A stretch of DNA of 64,000 nucleotides from Companilactobacillus huachuanensis (GTDB lineage Bacteria; Bacillota; Bacilli; Lactobacillales; Lactobacillaceae): NCBI RefSeq assembly GCF_005404815.1, contig NZ_BJDF01000010.1:1-64000 (forward strand), read 5' to 3'. A model generated the notes under the pieces. It was not told where the DNA came from, searched no databases, and worked only from the letters and a program-made list of their open reading frames with translations. Position numbers and translations under genes: made by a program. Positions 1 through 8,383 of the stretch are shown piece by piece (the stretch's first letter is position 1; each line of letters starts with the position of its first letter).

Positions 1-181
1 CAGGCGAATTCCAGAAATGGAACAATTAAAACAAGAAGTAGCAGCATGGTGTAGTGAACGTAATGATAAAAATTTATCAATAGATTGGCAATTCACAACT
101 GCAGATGCACGTATAAAATTACATTCACTTTATCCAAAACTTGAAGGTTGATTAAATATAAACATGAGAGCTACGCTCCAC
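1..181 (+). mobile_element. IS630-family insertion sequence, right end (partial)
   Basis: The window opens inside an insertion sequence. The transposase reading frame ends at 151 and about 30 bases of terminal sequence follow. The end is inferred near 181 because a TA dinucleotide (182-183), the usual IS630 target, adjoins the start of a broken copy of the local transposable repeat. The left end lies outside the window. Confidence 0.6.
2..151 (+). CDS. IS630-family transposase, C-terminal fragment (partial at window edge)
   Basis: Forty-nine codons are open in frame 2 and end at a TGA. The last residues contain WQFTTADARIKLHSLYP, the recognisable C-terminal tail of IS630-type DDE transposases, which cut and paste the element into TA dinucleotides. 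The catalytic residues are outside the window, so nothing can be said about activity. Confidence 0.75.
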   Translation, partial: RRIPEMEQLKQEVAAWCSERNDKNLSIDWQFTTADARIKLHSLYPKLEG

Positions 182-292
182 TAGTTTTTTAATAATAGGA
201 AAGTTCAATTGTAATTTTTTGCTATTTAACTAAATTGGTAAATAAATTGTCACAGCAATGTTCATATCACTTTTTCGCCTTTCAACCTTCAG
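182..292 (-). repeat. Broken copy of the CTGAAGGTTGAAAG transposable repeat
   Basis: Read on the minus strand, this starts at 292 with the terminal motif CTGAAGGTTGAAAG, passes through the same AT-rich spacer seen at 32148-32218 and 57372-57468, and reaches ACTAGT, the start of the cloverleaf unit, where the IS630 end interrupts it. It fills the otherwise empty stretch before the PucR-type gene. Confidence 0.6.
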
Positions 293-404
293 TAATTAAT
301 CTTTATTACGTATGTAAATATAATAGCAACCATCTTCTACTACGACTGTCTAATTGCACACAGTTCTAGATATCTCAGTGGTCAAACTGCACACCGGAGG
401 AATT

Positions 405-1484
405 ATGTTAAAAGAAGACTTACTACTGAAATCAATAAAATGTACAACCATCGATCAGTTGACGAAACTGATTGGTAATTATCTTGAACAAACCGTGTTG
501 ATTATTGATGAGAAAAATAATTTAATTAGTTCAAATTTGCAACAAGTTCCCTCAATCGATGCTGGATGGCTAACTGAGGGTAATTTGAAAAAGTCATTTC
601 TACTTGGTCAAACGGAATATATTCGTAATACGATCAATACATTTTCTTTAAACAACTGGTATTTATTTGTCACTCAATCTAAGGGTTTTCCGTTATCCAA
701 TGAGCAATTACAATTATCGATCAAGATCATTAACAATTTTAACGACCGTTATTCCGTCAATCCTGACCAAAGTGAACTGAACAGTTTATTCGCTAAGATG
801 TTAGACCAAGTAAACTCAATTGACACTTTGGCTTTTAATAAATTCTTTCCAACTAAAATTGTTTGTGTCATTGCCATGTCAAAAAAACTCAATAACAACC
901 AAGCCAACTTCATGAAAGAATTACAAACAATTGTTGCTCCCATGCCTTTGACAGAAGATTCTGAACAAAATCTTGTCTTTGTGGTTGCTGAATCAAAGCT
1001 TGATGCATTAACCAAGCAGCTAACAGAAATTGGTAAAAAATATCAACATTACTTCTTTGTCTCCGAATCATACCGTGAAATCAGTCAGACTCAAGAGTTT
1101 CTAAAAATTTGTAAACAAGCTGCAAAAATAGCCGATAAATTCAATGAAATCAGGGTTGTTAATCATACACTGAAATATAATATTTATATTATTTTGAATC
1201 AAATGAGCAATATTGAACTCTTGAAAAACACCATGTGTTCGCAACTACTTTTCTTACAACATTACGACAAAGAACACCATTCTGAACTATTTGAAACCCT
1301 TTTTGAGTATCTCGAATCCGATTGTAAGTTAACCTATACGGCAGATAAAATGCACCTCCACCGTAACAGTCTGTCCAAACGTTTAAGCAGAATCAACGAT
1401 CTCATTTCAATTGATTACGAGAATCCTGATAAAATTTTTGGACTACGTCTCAGCTATCGAATTTTCAATTATTTAGAATACTAA
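405..1484 (+). CDS. PucR/CdaR-type transcriptional regulator
   Basis: The protein is 359 residues from the ATG at 405. An upstream in-frame ATG at 354 exists, but GGAGG lies just before 405, which decides the start. The C-terminal 50 residues (YTADKMHLHRNSLSKRLSRI and following) form the HTH_30 type helix-turn-helix of PucR and CdaR regulators. The N-terminal part has no domain I can name and would be the sensing region. The gene stands alone, so its target is unknown; the FMN-binding protein downstream at 1555 is a possible one. The family normally activates purine, sugar-acid or amino-acid catabolism genes. Confidence 0.75.
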   Translation: MLKEDLLLKSIKCTTIDQLTKLIGNYLEQTVLIIDEKNNLISSNLQQVPSIDAGWLTEGNLKKSFLLGQTEYIRNTINTFSLNNWYLFVTQSKGFPLSNEQLQLSIKIINNFNDRYSVNPDQSELNSLFAKMLDQVNSIDTLAFNKFFPTKIVCVIAMSKKLNNNQANFMKELQTIVAPMPLTEDSEQNLVFVVAESKLDALTKQLTEIGKKYQHYFFVSESYREISQTQEFLKICKQAAKIADKFNEIRVVNHTLKYNIYIILNQMSNIELLKNTMCSQLLFLQHYDKEHHSELFETLFEYLESDCKLTYTADKMHLHRNSLSKRLSRINDLISIDYENPDKIFGLRLSYRIFNYLEY

Positions 1485-1554
1485 TTGCAAGAATATAAGT
1501 TTGATTATGTTATGCTTGAGGCACTTAAAACAACATGCAAAGGAGCGTTAAAAT

Positions 1555-1986
1555 ATGAATATTTCTCTTTTAAAAGATGTCACTAGAACAACTAATAAGA
1601 TGGCATTAAGTTTGTCAATTGATAACCGAGCTAACGTAAAAATTGTTAACTTCGTCTGGTTTGAAAATCAACCCGATACGCTCTTCTTTTCGTCTGTTAA
1701 AGGTGCCGTCGGCACACTAGAATATGATCAGGCCCAAAGTATCGCCTTCACCAGCATCCCCAACAGTGATATGATTGGAAATCCTTACATTCGTTCACAA
1801 AACGCCACTATCAAGCACTCTAACAAGACGATGGAAGATCTGTTACCAAAATACTTGGATTCAGTCCCAAATTATCAAAAAGTTTGGGATATGATTGGAC
1901 CTAAGTTAGAAGTTTTTGAATTAAAACTCGGTGATGTTTATGTAGATCCTGGTCTTGGACGTGAAAAGATAACATTGAAATTTTAA
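1555..1986 (+). CDS. Pyridoxamine 5'-phosphate oxidase-like FMN-binding protein
   Basis: The protein has 143 residues and a good ribosome site (AAAGGAG) eight bases before the ATG. Length, the opening strand pattern (FVWFENQPDTLFFSS) and the YVDPGLGREKI tail fit the FMN-binding split-barrel family of pyridoxamine-phosphate-oxidase-like proteins, which bind flavin and reduce or oxidise small molecules. No substrate can be assigned. It lies 70 bases after the PucR-type regulator, in the same direction, so it may be its target. No terminator is visible between them. Confidence 0.65.
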   Translation: MNISLLKDVTRTTNKMALSLSIDNRANVKIVNFVWFENQPDTLFFSSVKGAVGTLEYDQAQSIAFTSIPNSDMIGNPYIRSQNATIKHSNKTMEDLLPKYLDSVPNYQKVWDMIGPKLEVFELKLGDVYVDPGLGREKITLKF

Positions 1987-2020
1987 ATAATCATGAGTCT
2001 TCGTTTTATTATTCTTGTTA

Positions 2021-2076
2021 TTTTTACATTCAATTAATAATGATTAACTAGTCGGAAGAGCCGGGAAATATTTAAC
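2021..2076 (+). repeat. About 55-bp intergenic repeat, copy 1 (truncated cloverleaf start)
   Basis: This stretch is nearly the same as 22320-22373. Both run from TTTTTACATTCAATTAATAA through AGTCGGAAGAGC to TATTTAAC. The GTCGGAAGAG part matches the 5' end of the full cloverleaf units at 32219 and 57469, so it looks like a stub of one. Confidence 0.6.
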
Positions 2077-2124
2077 ACTTAAAGCCAATTTACTATTTCA
2101 TTATAAAAATCTGAGGAATCATTT

Positions 2125-2679
2125 ATGCAAAATACTACTGAGTCAATTTTGATTGACGCCTTAAATATAATTTTACAAAACAAACCAATCGACAAAATAA
2201 CTGTTAAAGACATCGTTACCGAATGCCAATTGACCCGTCAAACATTCTATAATCATTTTTCCGATATTTATGAATTAGTGGAATTCTCTGCTCGTCAAAA
2301 TGCCGTAAATATTTTGGACAGTTTTTCCGATTATGACAACTGGCAGCAAGGCTTCTACGAAATTATGATTGCTCTTCGTGACAGTGGAAACATAACAAAA
2401 AATGTTTACAAATCAGAATATCGTGACTTAATGGAACGATATATTTATAAAGTTATTTATGGCTATATTATTAAAGTCGTCGAAAAACAGGCTGAAGGCA
2501 TGTCGGTAGATCAAAAGCACAAAAATTTCATTGCCCACTTTTATAGCCTGGCCTTTATTGCCTTGATTTTGGAATGGATCATGGACGGTATGAAAGATGA
2601 TCCTCAAGAAATTGTCGATCAAACCGGTGTCCTTGTTCAGGGAGATTTCAAGAAAGCTCTAAAAAAATATGCCGAGTAG
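2125..2679 (+). CDS. TetR/AcrR family regulator
   Basis: The protein has 184 residues. Residues 10-55 form the TetR helix-turn-helix (ITVKDIVTECQLTRQTFYNH); the C-terminal two thirds are helical and of the DhaS-like type, where ligands bind. The ATG at 2125 has GAGGAA upstream. It lies 130 bases before the oleate hydratase gene and reads in the same direction, which suggests control of ohyA by fatty acid or stress, though a terminator separates the two. A 7-bp inverted repeat, ATTGTTG/CAACAAT at 2765-2795, sits before ohyA and is a candidate operator. Confidence 0.8.
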   Translation: MQNTTESILIDALNIILQNKPIDKITVKDIVTECQLTRQTFYNHFSDIYELVEFSARQNAVNILDSFSDYDNWQQGFYEIMIALRDSGNITKNVYKSEYRDLMERYIYKVIYGYIIKVVEKQAEGMSVDQKHKNFIAHFYSLAFIALILEWIMDGMKDDPQEIVDQTGVLVQGDFKKALKKYAE

Positions 2680-2700
2680 ATTTCAACTTTACAAAAAAAA

Positions 2701-2735
2701 AGAAGTGTAAATTAATTTTACATTTCTTTTTTTTT
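2701..2735 (+). terminator. Rho-independent terminator after the TetR gene
   Basis: An 11-bp stem (AGAAGTGTAAA with TTTACATTTCT) is followed by eight T. It separates the TetR gene from ohyA. Confidence 0.75.
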
Positions 2736-2812
2736 GTAAATTGTCTCATTACTAAATTTATTTTATTGTTGGTCTTGTAAGTAAGAGTCAACAATGAAAG
2801 AAGGCAGTTACA

Positions 2813-4615
2813 ATGAATATTTATAAAACAATGTATCATCCTCATAAAGCAGCCGGTGTTGATGGTCGTAAGGCCAATATTGTCGGTGGTGGTATTGCTG
2901 GTTTGGCAACCGCAGCATTTTTAATTGATGATGCTAAAATGCCTGGCGATAATATTACTATCTATGAAAAGAAACCTGTTATGGGTGGTTCTATGGATGG
3001 TACTAAAGGTAATGAGGGTTACCTTTGTCGAGCTGAACGTGAACTTGAGCCATATATGGAATGTCTCTGGTATCTTTGTAGCAAGATTCCATCACTAGAA
3101 AATGAAGGCCGGACTGTTCTTGACGATGTCGTTGATTTTAACCGTGACGATCCAATCCACAGTGAAGCTAGAGTTATCGTTAACCAAGGTGAAATTGACG
3201 GACAATATCACAATTACAAACTTCCTCAAAAATATGTTACAGCAATGGCTAAAGTTGTTGGTTCATCAGAAAAAGAATTAGCTAACAAACGTATTGACGA
3301 ATTTTTCGATGAAGACTTTTTCAAAACTAACTTCTGGGTTTGCTTCCATAGTCAATTAGCTTTCAAACACTATCACAGTGCTATCGAATGCCGTCGTTAT
3401 TGGCAAAGATTTACATTCATCAATCGTCACGAATATCTCGAAGGATTCATTCACACTAAATATAACGAATATGACGCAATTATTCTTCCTATCGAGAGAT
3501 GGCTGATCGACCACGGAGTTCACTTTGTTAACAACTTTACCGTCTATGATTTAACTCTTGACGAAAAGAACGACACAGTCCAAGCAATTCTAGCTCATCA
3601 AGATGGCAAAGATATTTCAAAGCCTGTCAGCAGCAAAGATTTAGTCTTTGTTACAAGTGGTTCAATTAGTGAAAACAGTACCTTTGGTGACAACGATACT
3701 GTTGCCGTAACTAACACTGATACTGAACACATGGGAACTTTCACAATTTGGAAGAACCTAGCTAAGAAAGATGACAAATTTGGTCACCCTGATAAATTCT
3801 TGGGACAAATTGATAAAACTAAGTGGATCTCATTCTTCCCTACTGTTAAAGATTATCCAGAATTCTTCAGACGTATCGAAGAGTTATCAGGTAGTAAGGC
3901 CGGTACTGGTGGTCTAATGACTTTCAGAGATTCAAATTGGGATATGTCATTTGAAATTCATCACAAGCCATTCTTCCCATATCAAGCTAATGACGAAGAA
4001 GTTGGTTGGGGTTATGGACTTTACGGTGAGAACGTCGGTAACTACATTAAGAAACGTATGTGGGACTGTACCGGTGACGAAATCATGACTGAATTACTTT
4101 ATCACTTAGGAATGCTTGACATTAAGGACGAAGTTTTGAAGCACACATACATGTCAACAGCCATGATGCCTTATGTAACTAGTCAATTTATGCCACGTGA
4201 ACTCGGAGATCGTCCAAAAGTTGTTCCTAATGGCTGTACTAACCTCGCCTTCTTAGGACAATTCGTTGAAATTGATGATGATGTTGTCTTCACAGTTGAG
4301 ACTTCAGTTAGAACTGGTTTGGAAAGCGTCTATGAACTATTGAACATTGATAAAGATGTCATCGAAGTTAACCCTTCACGTTACGACATTCGTTATCTAC
4401 TGGAACGTGTTAAGAGATTCAATGGTATCAAGGGCGAAATCACAGCCAGTGATCTTCCAGCAGTTACACCTGAGGCATTGCCTGCTATTCAAAAGATGTT
4501 GTTAGATTACGTTAATAACATTCCACCATACTATCAAATGTACTTAGGCCGCGATAAGACTATTCCTTTGAAAGAATCTGTCTTGCACCCTAAGGCTCCA
4601 CATAGCAAAGGTTAA
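2813..4615 (+). CDS. ohyA: Oleate hydratase
   Basis: This 600-residue FAD enzyme adds water to the cis-9 double bond of oleic and linoleic acid to give 10-hydroxy fatty acids, a detoxification step common in lactobacilli. Residues 23-36 carry the FAD-binding Rossmann motif IVGGGIAGLATAAF, followed by the family's YEKKPVMGGSMDG segment. The length is close to that of known 10-linoleic acid hydratases. It is monocistronic, with a terminator at 4621 and a TetR gene just upstream. The ATG follows GAAGGCAG at a proper distance. An ATTGTTG/CAACAAT dyad at 2765-2795 may be an operator. Confidence 0.95.
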   Translation: MNIYKTMYHPHKAAGVDGRKANIVGGGIAGLATAAFLIDDAKMPGDNITIYEKKPVMGGSMDGTKGNEGYLCRAERELEPYMECLWYLCSKIPSLENEGRTVLDDVVDFNRDDPIHSEARVIVNQGEIDGQYHNYKLPQKYVTAMAKVVGSSEKELANKRIDEFFDEDFFKTNFWVCFHSQLAFKHYHSAIECRRYWQRFTFINRHEYLEGFIHTKYNEYDAIILPIERWLIDHGVHFVNNFTVYDLTLDEKNDTVQAILAHQDGKDISKPVSSKDLVFVTSGSISENSTFGDNDTVAVTNTDTEHMGTFTIWKNLAKKDDKFGHPDKFLGQIDKTKWISFFPTVKDYPEFFRRIEELSGSKAGTGGLMTFRDSNWDMSFEIHHKPFFPYQANDEEVGWGYGLYGENVGNYIKKRMWDCTGDEIMTELLYHLGMLDIKDEVLKHTYMSTAMMPYVTSQFMPRELGDRPKVVPNGCTNLAFLGQFVEIDDDVVFTVETSVRTGLESVYELLNIDKDVIEVNPSRYDIRYLLERVKRFNGIKGEITASDLPAVTPEALPAIQKMLLDYVNNIPPYYQMYLGRDKTIPLKESVLHPKAPHSKG

Positions 4616-4620
4616 TAAGA

Positions 4621-4660
4621 AAACGTTATATTTCCAAGTTGGAAATATAACGTTTTTTTT
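4621..4660 (+). terminator. Terminator of ohyA
   Basis: A perfect 16-bp stem starting AAACGTTATATTTCCA, with a 3-base loop, is followed by eight T. Confidence 0.9.
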
Positions 4661-4669
4661 ATCTATTTG

Positions 4670-4731
4670 TTGACACGGTGTCACTAAATAGATATACTAT
4701 GGTCACATCAAAAAAAGTGACACAGTGTCAC
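4670..4731 (+). promoter_or_regulatory. Promoter with two TetR-type operators
   Basis: A consensus promoter is present: TTGACA at 4670-4675, 17-base spacer, TATACT at 4693-4698. The dyad TGACAC-G-GTGTCA (4671-4683) overlaps the -35 box. The longer perfect dyad GTGACAC-A-GTGTCAC (4717-4731) lies just downstream of the start region. The two share the same half-site and their centres are 47 bp apart. Occupation of either would block transcription, so autoregulation by the TetR gene at 4745 is inferred. Confidence 0.85.
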
Positions 4732-4744
4732 ATAGGAGAAAATT

Positions 4745-5269
4745 ATGGTTTCTACGACTTTTGAAGATTTAAATAACTCTAAGAAAAAGTTAATAACTGA
4801 TGCACTACTAAATGAATTTTCACACCACACTTTATCGACAGCTCAAGTTTCCAGAATTGTTAAGGAATCAGGCATTGCTCGTGGAGCTTTTTATAAGTAT
4901 TTTGATAATTTAACAGATGCTTACAATTACCTCTATCACTTTGCTTTACAAGATATTCACCAAACAATCACGACTGACTATCACAAAAAATTTCAACCTG
5001 ACGACTATGTGGATCAGGTACGAGAATTCACTGAGAAAAGTACAAATAGTCGCTACTTTGAACTTGTAAAGATGCATTTACTTTTTAATGAAGCTCATTT
5101 TTCGACTCCTGTCAGTAATCATCTGATAATTGAAAATGAATTTTATTGGGCAACACAAGTGTTGATACATGATGCCATCAAGCAACTAATGCTTGACCCA
5201 AGTTCAAAGGAATTAATATTGCAAAAACTGGCCAATGTTTTACACAGGCTAGCAAAAGAGGATGATTAA
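4745..5269 (+). CDS. TetR-family regulator of the adjacent ABC exporter
   Basis: The protein has 174 residues. Residues 20-50 form the helix-turn-helix (STAQVSRIVKESGIARGAFYKYF). It is the first gene of a three-gene operon with an FtsX-type permease (overlapping by 8 bases) and an ABC ATPase. Two perfect dyads in its own promoter are the likely binding sites, so it probably represses the operon until a substrate or inducer of the transporter binds. The ATG has AGGAGA upstream. Confidence 0.9.
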   Translation: MVSTTFEDLNNSKKKLITDALLNEFSHHTLSTAQVSRIVKESGIARGAFYKYFDNLTDAYNYLYHFALQDIHQTITTDYHKKFQPDDYVDQVREFTEKSTNSRYFELVKMHLLFNEAHFSTPVSNHLIIENEFYWATQVLIHDAIKQLMLDPSSKELILQKLANVLHRLAKEDD

Positions 5270-6332
5270 TATGTTTTTGTCATTAAAGGAAATAAAAAAA
5301 GAAAAATTTCGCTACGGTTTAATTATCGGAATGATTGTCTTAATCGGCTACCTAATTTTTATTCTAACCAGTCTCTCAATGGGGTTAGCCAATCAGAATA
5401 CTGACGCCATCAATTCCTGGAACGTCAAGAGTATTGTTCTTGATAAGGATGCCAACACTAGTTTGACTCAATCCTTAATTACGAGTGATGCTGTAAAGAA
5501 ATCAAAAATCACAAAAAATGAGGCCTATTTAGGTCAAGCAGCTGTTGTGGCTAAGAAAAATGGTCTAACTAAAGAATCAGCTCAATATCTTGGTTTGAAA
5601 GAAAATCAATTTATTGCAAAGAATCTTAAATTGACGGCTGGTCACAATTTCAAAAAATCAAATGAAGTTGTTGTTGATGAAAAATTTCAAAACGACGGCT
5701 ACAAATTAGGTGACAAAATAAAATTTAACTCAGCTTCAACTGCTTACACTATTGTTGGTTTTGTCAAAAACGCCAAACTGAATATTGCTCCTGTAATTTA
5801 TGGAAATATTGACAACTGGCTAGCTATCAAGAGCTTAAATGGTCCATTTAGGGCGAGTGCTATCGTCTCAAAAAATGCCAATTTTAAATTGAAAGATAAT
5901 CAGGTAAAAACTTATTCAATTGCCAATTTTATTTCGAAATTACCTGGCTATTCAGCACAAAATTCCACTTTTACCTTCATGATTGGTTTCTTAATGATTA
6001 TCTCGTTAATCGTCATTGCAGTTTTCTTATACATTTTAACTATTCAAAAAATTCAAAATTACGCTGTCTTACGGGCCCAAGGAATCCCTTCAAGAACCCT
6101 CGTCAGTGCTACCTTGTCACAATCAGTAATTCTGGTTGTTAGTGGCCTGATAATTGCAACAATCTTCACAGCTATTACTGCATTCGTAATGCCAGCCGCT
6201 GTACCGATGAGTTTCAATATTCCCGTCCTTTCGGCTGTCGGGCTCGGCCTAGTCCTAACAGGACTACTAGGTTCACTTATTCCTATCAAAATAATCTTAA
6301 ATGTTGATCCTGTCAGTGTAATCGGAGGCTAA
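5262..6332 (+). CDS. FtsX/MacB-type ABC transporter permease
   Basis: The protein has 356 residues from 5262; a second start at 5271 is also possible. One membrane helix (about 18-40) is followed by a large outer domain (about 45-225) and three more helices near 235-350. This is the four-helix FtsX or MacB layout with a C-terminal DPVSVIGG end. Such permeases pump peptides, drugs or lipids, or transmit force. It works with the ATPase at 6337, which starts 4 bases after its stop. Confidence 0.85.
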   Translation: MINMFLSLKEIKKEKFRYGLIIGMIVLIGYLIFILTSLSMGLANQNTDAINSWNVKSIVLDKDANTSLTQSLITSDAVKKSKITKNEAYLGQAAVVAKKNGLTKESAQYLGLKENQFIAKNLKLTAGHNFKKSNEVVVDEKFQNDGYKLGDKIKFNSASTAYTIVGFVKNAKLNIAPVIYGNIDNWLAIKSLNGPFRASAIVSKNANFKLKDNQVKTYSIANFISKLPGYSAQNSTFTFMIGFLMIISLIVIAVFLYILTIQKIQNYAVLRAQGIPSRTLVSATLSQSVILVVSGLIIATIFTAITAFVMPAAVPMSFNIPVLSAVGLGLVLTGLLGSLIPIKIILNVDPVSVIGG

Positions 6333-6336
6333 TCAG

Positions 6337-7017
6337 ATGACAACTTTACAATTAACTAATATCAATAAATATTTTGGAACTGGCACTAGTCGTGTCCATG
6401 TTCTCAAGAATATTAACTTCACTGCCAAAAAGGGTGAAGTTAACCTCGTTATTGGACCTTCTGGTTCTGGTAAAAGTACCTTTCTAACTATTGCCGGTGG
6501 CTTACAGACTCCGACTGATGGCACAGTCCAACTAGAAGGACAACCCGTAAAGTCAATGTCCAGCAAGCAAAGAGACGCTATGCGTTTAAACTCAATTGGT
6601 TTTGTTTTGCAATCGTACAGTCTGGTACCCTACCTCACTGTTAATGAACAATTCAAGCTCGTACGTAAGGTTAAAAAAGAGAATAATCTGACGAATCTTT
6701 CATTAGAACGATTGCTGGATAAACTTGGTATCAATGATTTAAGAAATAAATATCCCGGTGAGCTATCTGGTGGACAGAATCAACGTGTTGCCATTGCACG
6801 AGCACTTTACACCAAACCTGATATTCTTCTAGCCGATGAGCCAACTGCTGCCTTGGACAGCGAAAGAGTAGTTGAAGTTGGTAAGATTTTACAAGATTTG
6901 GCACGAGCACAAAATACTGCGGTGATTATCGTAACTCACGACTTAAGACTGACTGATTTTGCGGACAAAGTTTACAAAATCATGGACGGTCAAATGTCAC
7001 TTCAGATGGCACAATAA
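6337..7017 (+). CDS. ABC transporter ATP-binding protein, MacB/LolD type
   Basis: The protein has 226 residues. The Walker A motif GPSGSGKST lies near residue 42, the signature LSGGQNQRVAIARAL near 141, and Walker B ILLADEPTAALD near 163. Length and sequence fit the LolD/MacB/YvcR group that pairs with FtsX-type permeases. GGAGG overlaps the end of the permease gene. It is the last gene of the TetR-controlled operon and ends immediately before a repeat fragment and a bidirectional terminator. Confidence 0.92.
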   Translation: MTTLQLTNINKYFGTGTSRVHVLKNINFTAKKGEVNLVIGPSGSGKSTFLTIAGGLQTPTDGTVQLEGQPVKSMSSKQRDAMRLNSIGFVLQSYSLVPYLTVNEQFKLVRKVKKENNLTNLSLERLLDKLGINDLRNKYPGELSGGQNQRVAIARALYTKPDILLADEPTAALDSERVVEVGKILQDLARAQNTAVIIVTHDLRLTDFADKVYKIMDGQMSLQMAQ

Positions 7018-7020
7018 AGG

Positions 7021-7106
7021 ACACACTTCGGTTCTAGCCGTTCTGCAAGTAATTGAATACGCGCAGATTTAGAAACGGCATACTTATCTATGCTTTCAAC
7101 CCTTAG
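7021..7106 (+). repeat. 3' half of a transposable repeat with cloverleaf unit (truncated)
   Basis: The sequence follows the 3' half of the full copy at 32219-32427: loop of hairpin 4, GCCGTTCTGC, AATTGAATAC, GAAACGGCATACTTA, ending with CTTTCAACCCTTAG. The 5' half is missing, and the match starts only a few bases after the stop of the ABC ATPase gene. Confidence 0.7.
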
Positions 7107-7125
7107 TTATTCTTTTAAACACGAC

Positions 7126-7167
7126 AAAAAATCCGTAATCTCAATAATGAGTTTACGGATTTTTTTT
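7126..7167. terminator. Bidirectional terminator
   Basis: AAAAAATCCGTAA pairs with TTACGGATTTTTT around a short loop. It has A-runs on one side and T-runs on the other, so it can stop the ABC operon from the left and the truncated ycaO transcript from the right. Confidence 0.85.
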
Positions 7168-7656
7168 GTTTTTGCTGCCTCCAGGGTAAACGTACGTTAA
7201 TGGAAGCAATATCTCTTTTTTTTCAAAAATATCAATTACTTTAATCCAGGACATTCTAATATGTGAATTCATTTTAGATAAACCATTTCTCTCATACTCA
7301 CCTTTAGAACATATTGGTAATAATAAAATATCTACAATACTGTATTCTTTTGACAATTCTTCATATGATCCAGTTATCAACTGTCTAGTATCCCAAAAGG
7401 CATTACAATATCTCTCCATTGTTTCTACAAATGCCTTGTTTTTTGCCTTGTTTTCGTCAATCGCATCACCACCTGCTCCACCTAGTTTCATCGGATCCCC
7501 CCAATTATGCTTTTCTTGCGAATCTATTTGGGACAAATCCCCTAAATTACCACCATAAATATAAAACTGTGGATCTCCGATTTCAGGTAACTTTAGTCCA
7601 TGATTAATAAAAACACCAAAACGTGATGAATGTGTATTCCCAAATTTAGTATTCAT
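7153..7656 (-). pseudogene. YcaO-domain protein (SagD-like RiPP cyclodehydratase), C-terminally truncated
   Basis: The reading frame has 167 codons. Residues 55-90 contain GGAGGDAIDENKAKNKAFVETMERYC, of which the A-x-x-E-x-x-ERY pattern is the ATP-binding start of the YcaO fold. YcaO enzymes activate backbone amides of precursor peptides to form azolines or thioamides. Full SagD-like proteins have about 400 or more residues. Here the frame runs from TYVYP into repeat DNA at 7192 and stops in a terminator, so more than half of the domain is lost, including the C-terminal residues needed for catalysis. It starts 11 bases inside the end of the ABC permease gene and is the last gene of that operon. 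Confidence 0.75.
7161..7192 (-). repeat. 32-bp inverted repeat, left copy
   Basis: The reverse complement of this stretch is identical over 32 bases to 11719-11750. It holds CCTGGAGGCAGCAAAAAC, which resembles the 3' outer edge of the cloverleaf units at 14474-14489 and 45771-45785. It fuses directly to the broken ycaO gene. Confidence 0.85.
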
Positions 7657-8383
7657 TTATTTTTAATCCTTTTTTATTGTATAGGTAAGAGAATAAATTA
7701 ACTAACACGATTAACTCTATGATAATAACGAAAACTGATCTAACGGAAAAATTAATTGATTGATTAATTACTACTTTCATTAACATTTTTAATAAAACAC
7801 CCGTGTAAATAAAATCAGAAATATTTTTAAATATTTCGCTAAGTGTTCCCAATTGAGGAATTAGGATTAAAGGCAAGATTACTGGTGTTACAAAATATGA
7901 CGTATCTGATACCTTTTTGCATAAAATACCTATCAATAAACCAATAATCATGCTTATTACAGTCATCATGAAAGTTATAATAATATATTGAAAATAAAAA
8001 TATGCTTCCATTCTTACATCACTCAATAATGGTAAAACTAAATTGGTTCCCATTATCACAATAAACGATGGCGTCAATGTCGCAATCAAATATTCAGACG
8101 GAGTAATAGCAGATGAAACTAAAAGTTTTAAACTTTTCTTCTCCTTTTCCTCTGCCATAGGAATGCTTATCATCATTATTGATGACATCACAGCATTAAA
8201 TAATACGGTCATCATTAGAATAAATTGTCCTCGCTGACCATTAAACATTGAATCAGACAACGTGTAACGAAATAAAATACTAAAAAGAACTGCAATTAAT
8301 GACCCACTAATTGCCGAAAAGTTTTTAATCAATAGTTTAAATTTTATTTTTGTCAAACTTTTAAGACTATTATCCTTTATCAT
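7646..8383 (-). CDS. ABC-2 type transporter permease
   Basis: The protein has 245 residues with about six hydrophobic segments (near 20-40, 50-70, 100-120, 130-155, 165-185, 215-235). The charged KEKKSLKLLVSSAITPSEYL segment in the first cytoplasmic loop is typical of ABC-2 exporters. It overlaps the ATPase gene upstream by 4 bases and the ycaO fragment downstream by 11, so the three were one operon. In streptolysin-S-like clusters such a pair exports the modified peptide; here that role is inferred. Confidence 0.8.
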   Translation of the reverse strand: MIKDNSLKSLTKIKFKLLIKNFSAISGSLIAVLFSILFRYTLSDSMFNGQRGQFILMMTVLFNAVMSSIMMISIPMAEEKEKKSLKLLVSSAITPSEYLIATLTPSFIVIMGTNLVLPLLSDVRMEAYFYFQYIIITFMMTVISMIIGLLIGILCKKVSDTSYFVTPVILPLILIPQLGTLSEIFKNISDFIYTGVLLKMLMKVVINQSINFSVRSVFVIIIELIVLVNLFSYLYNKKGLKINEY

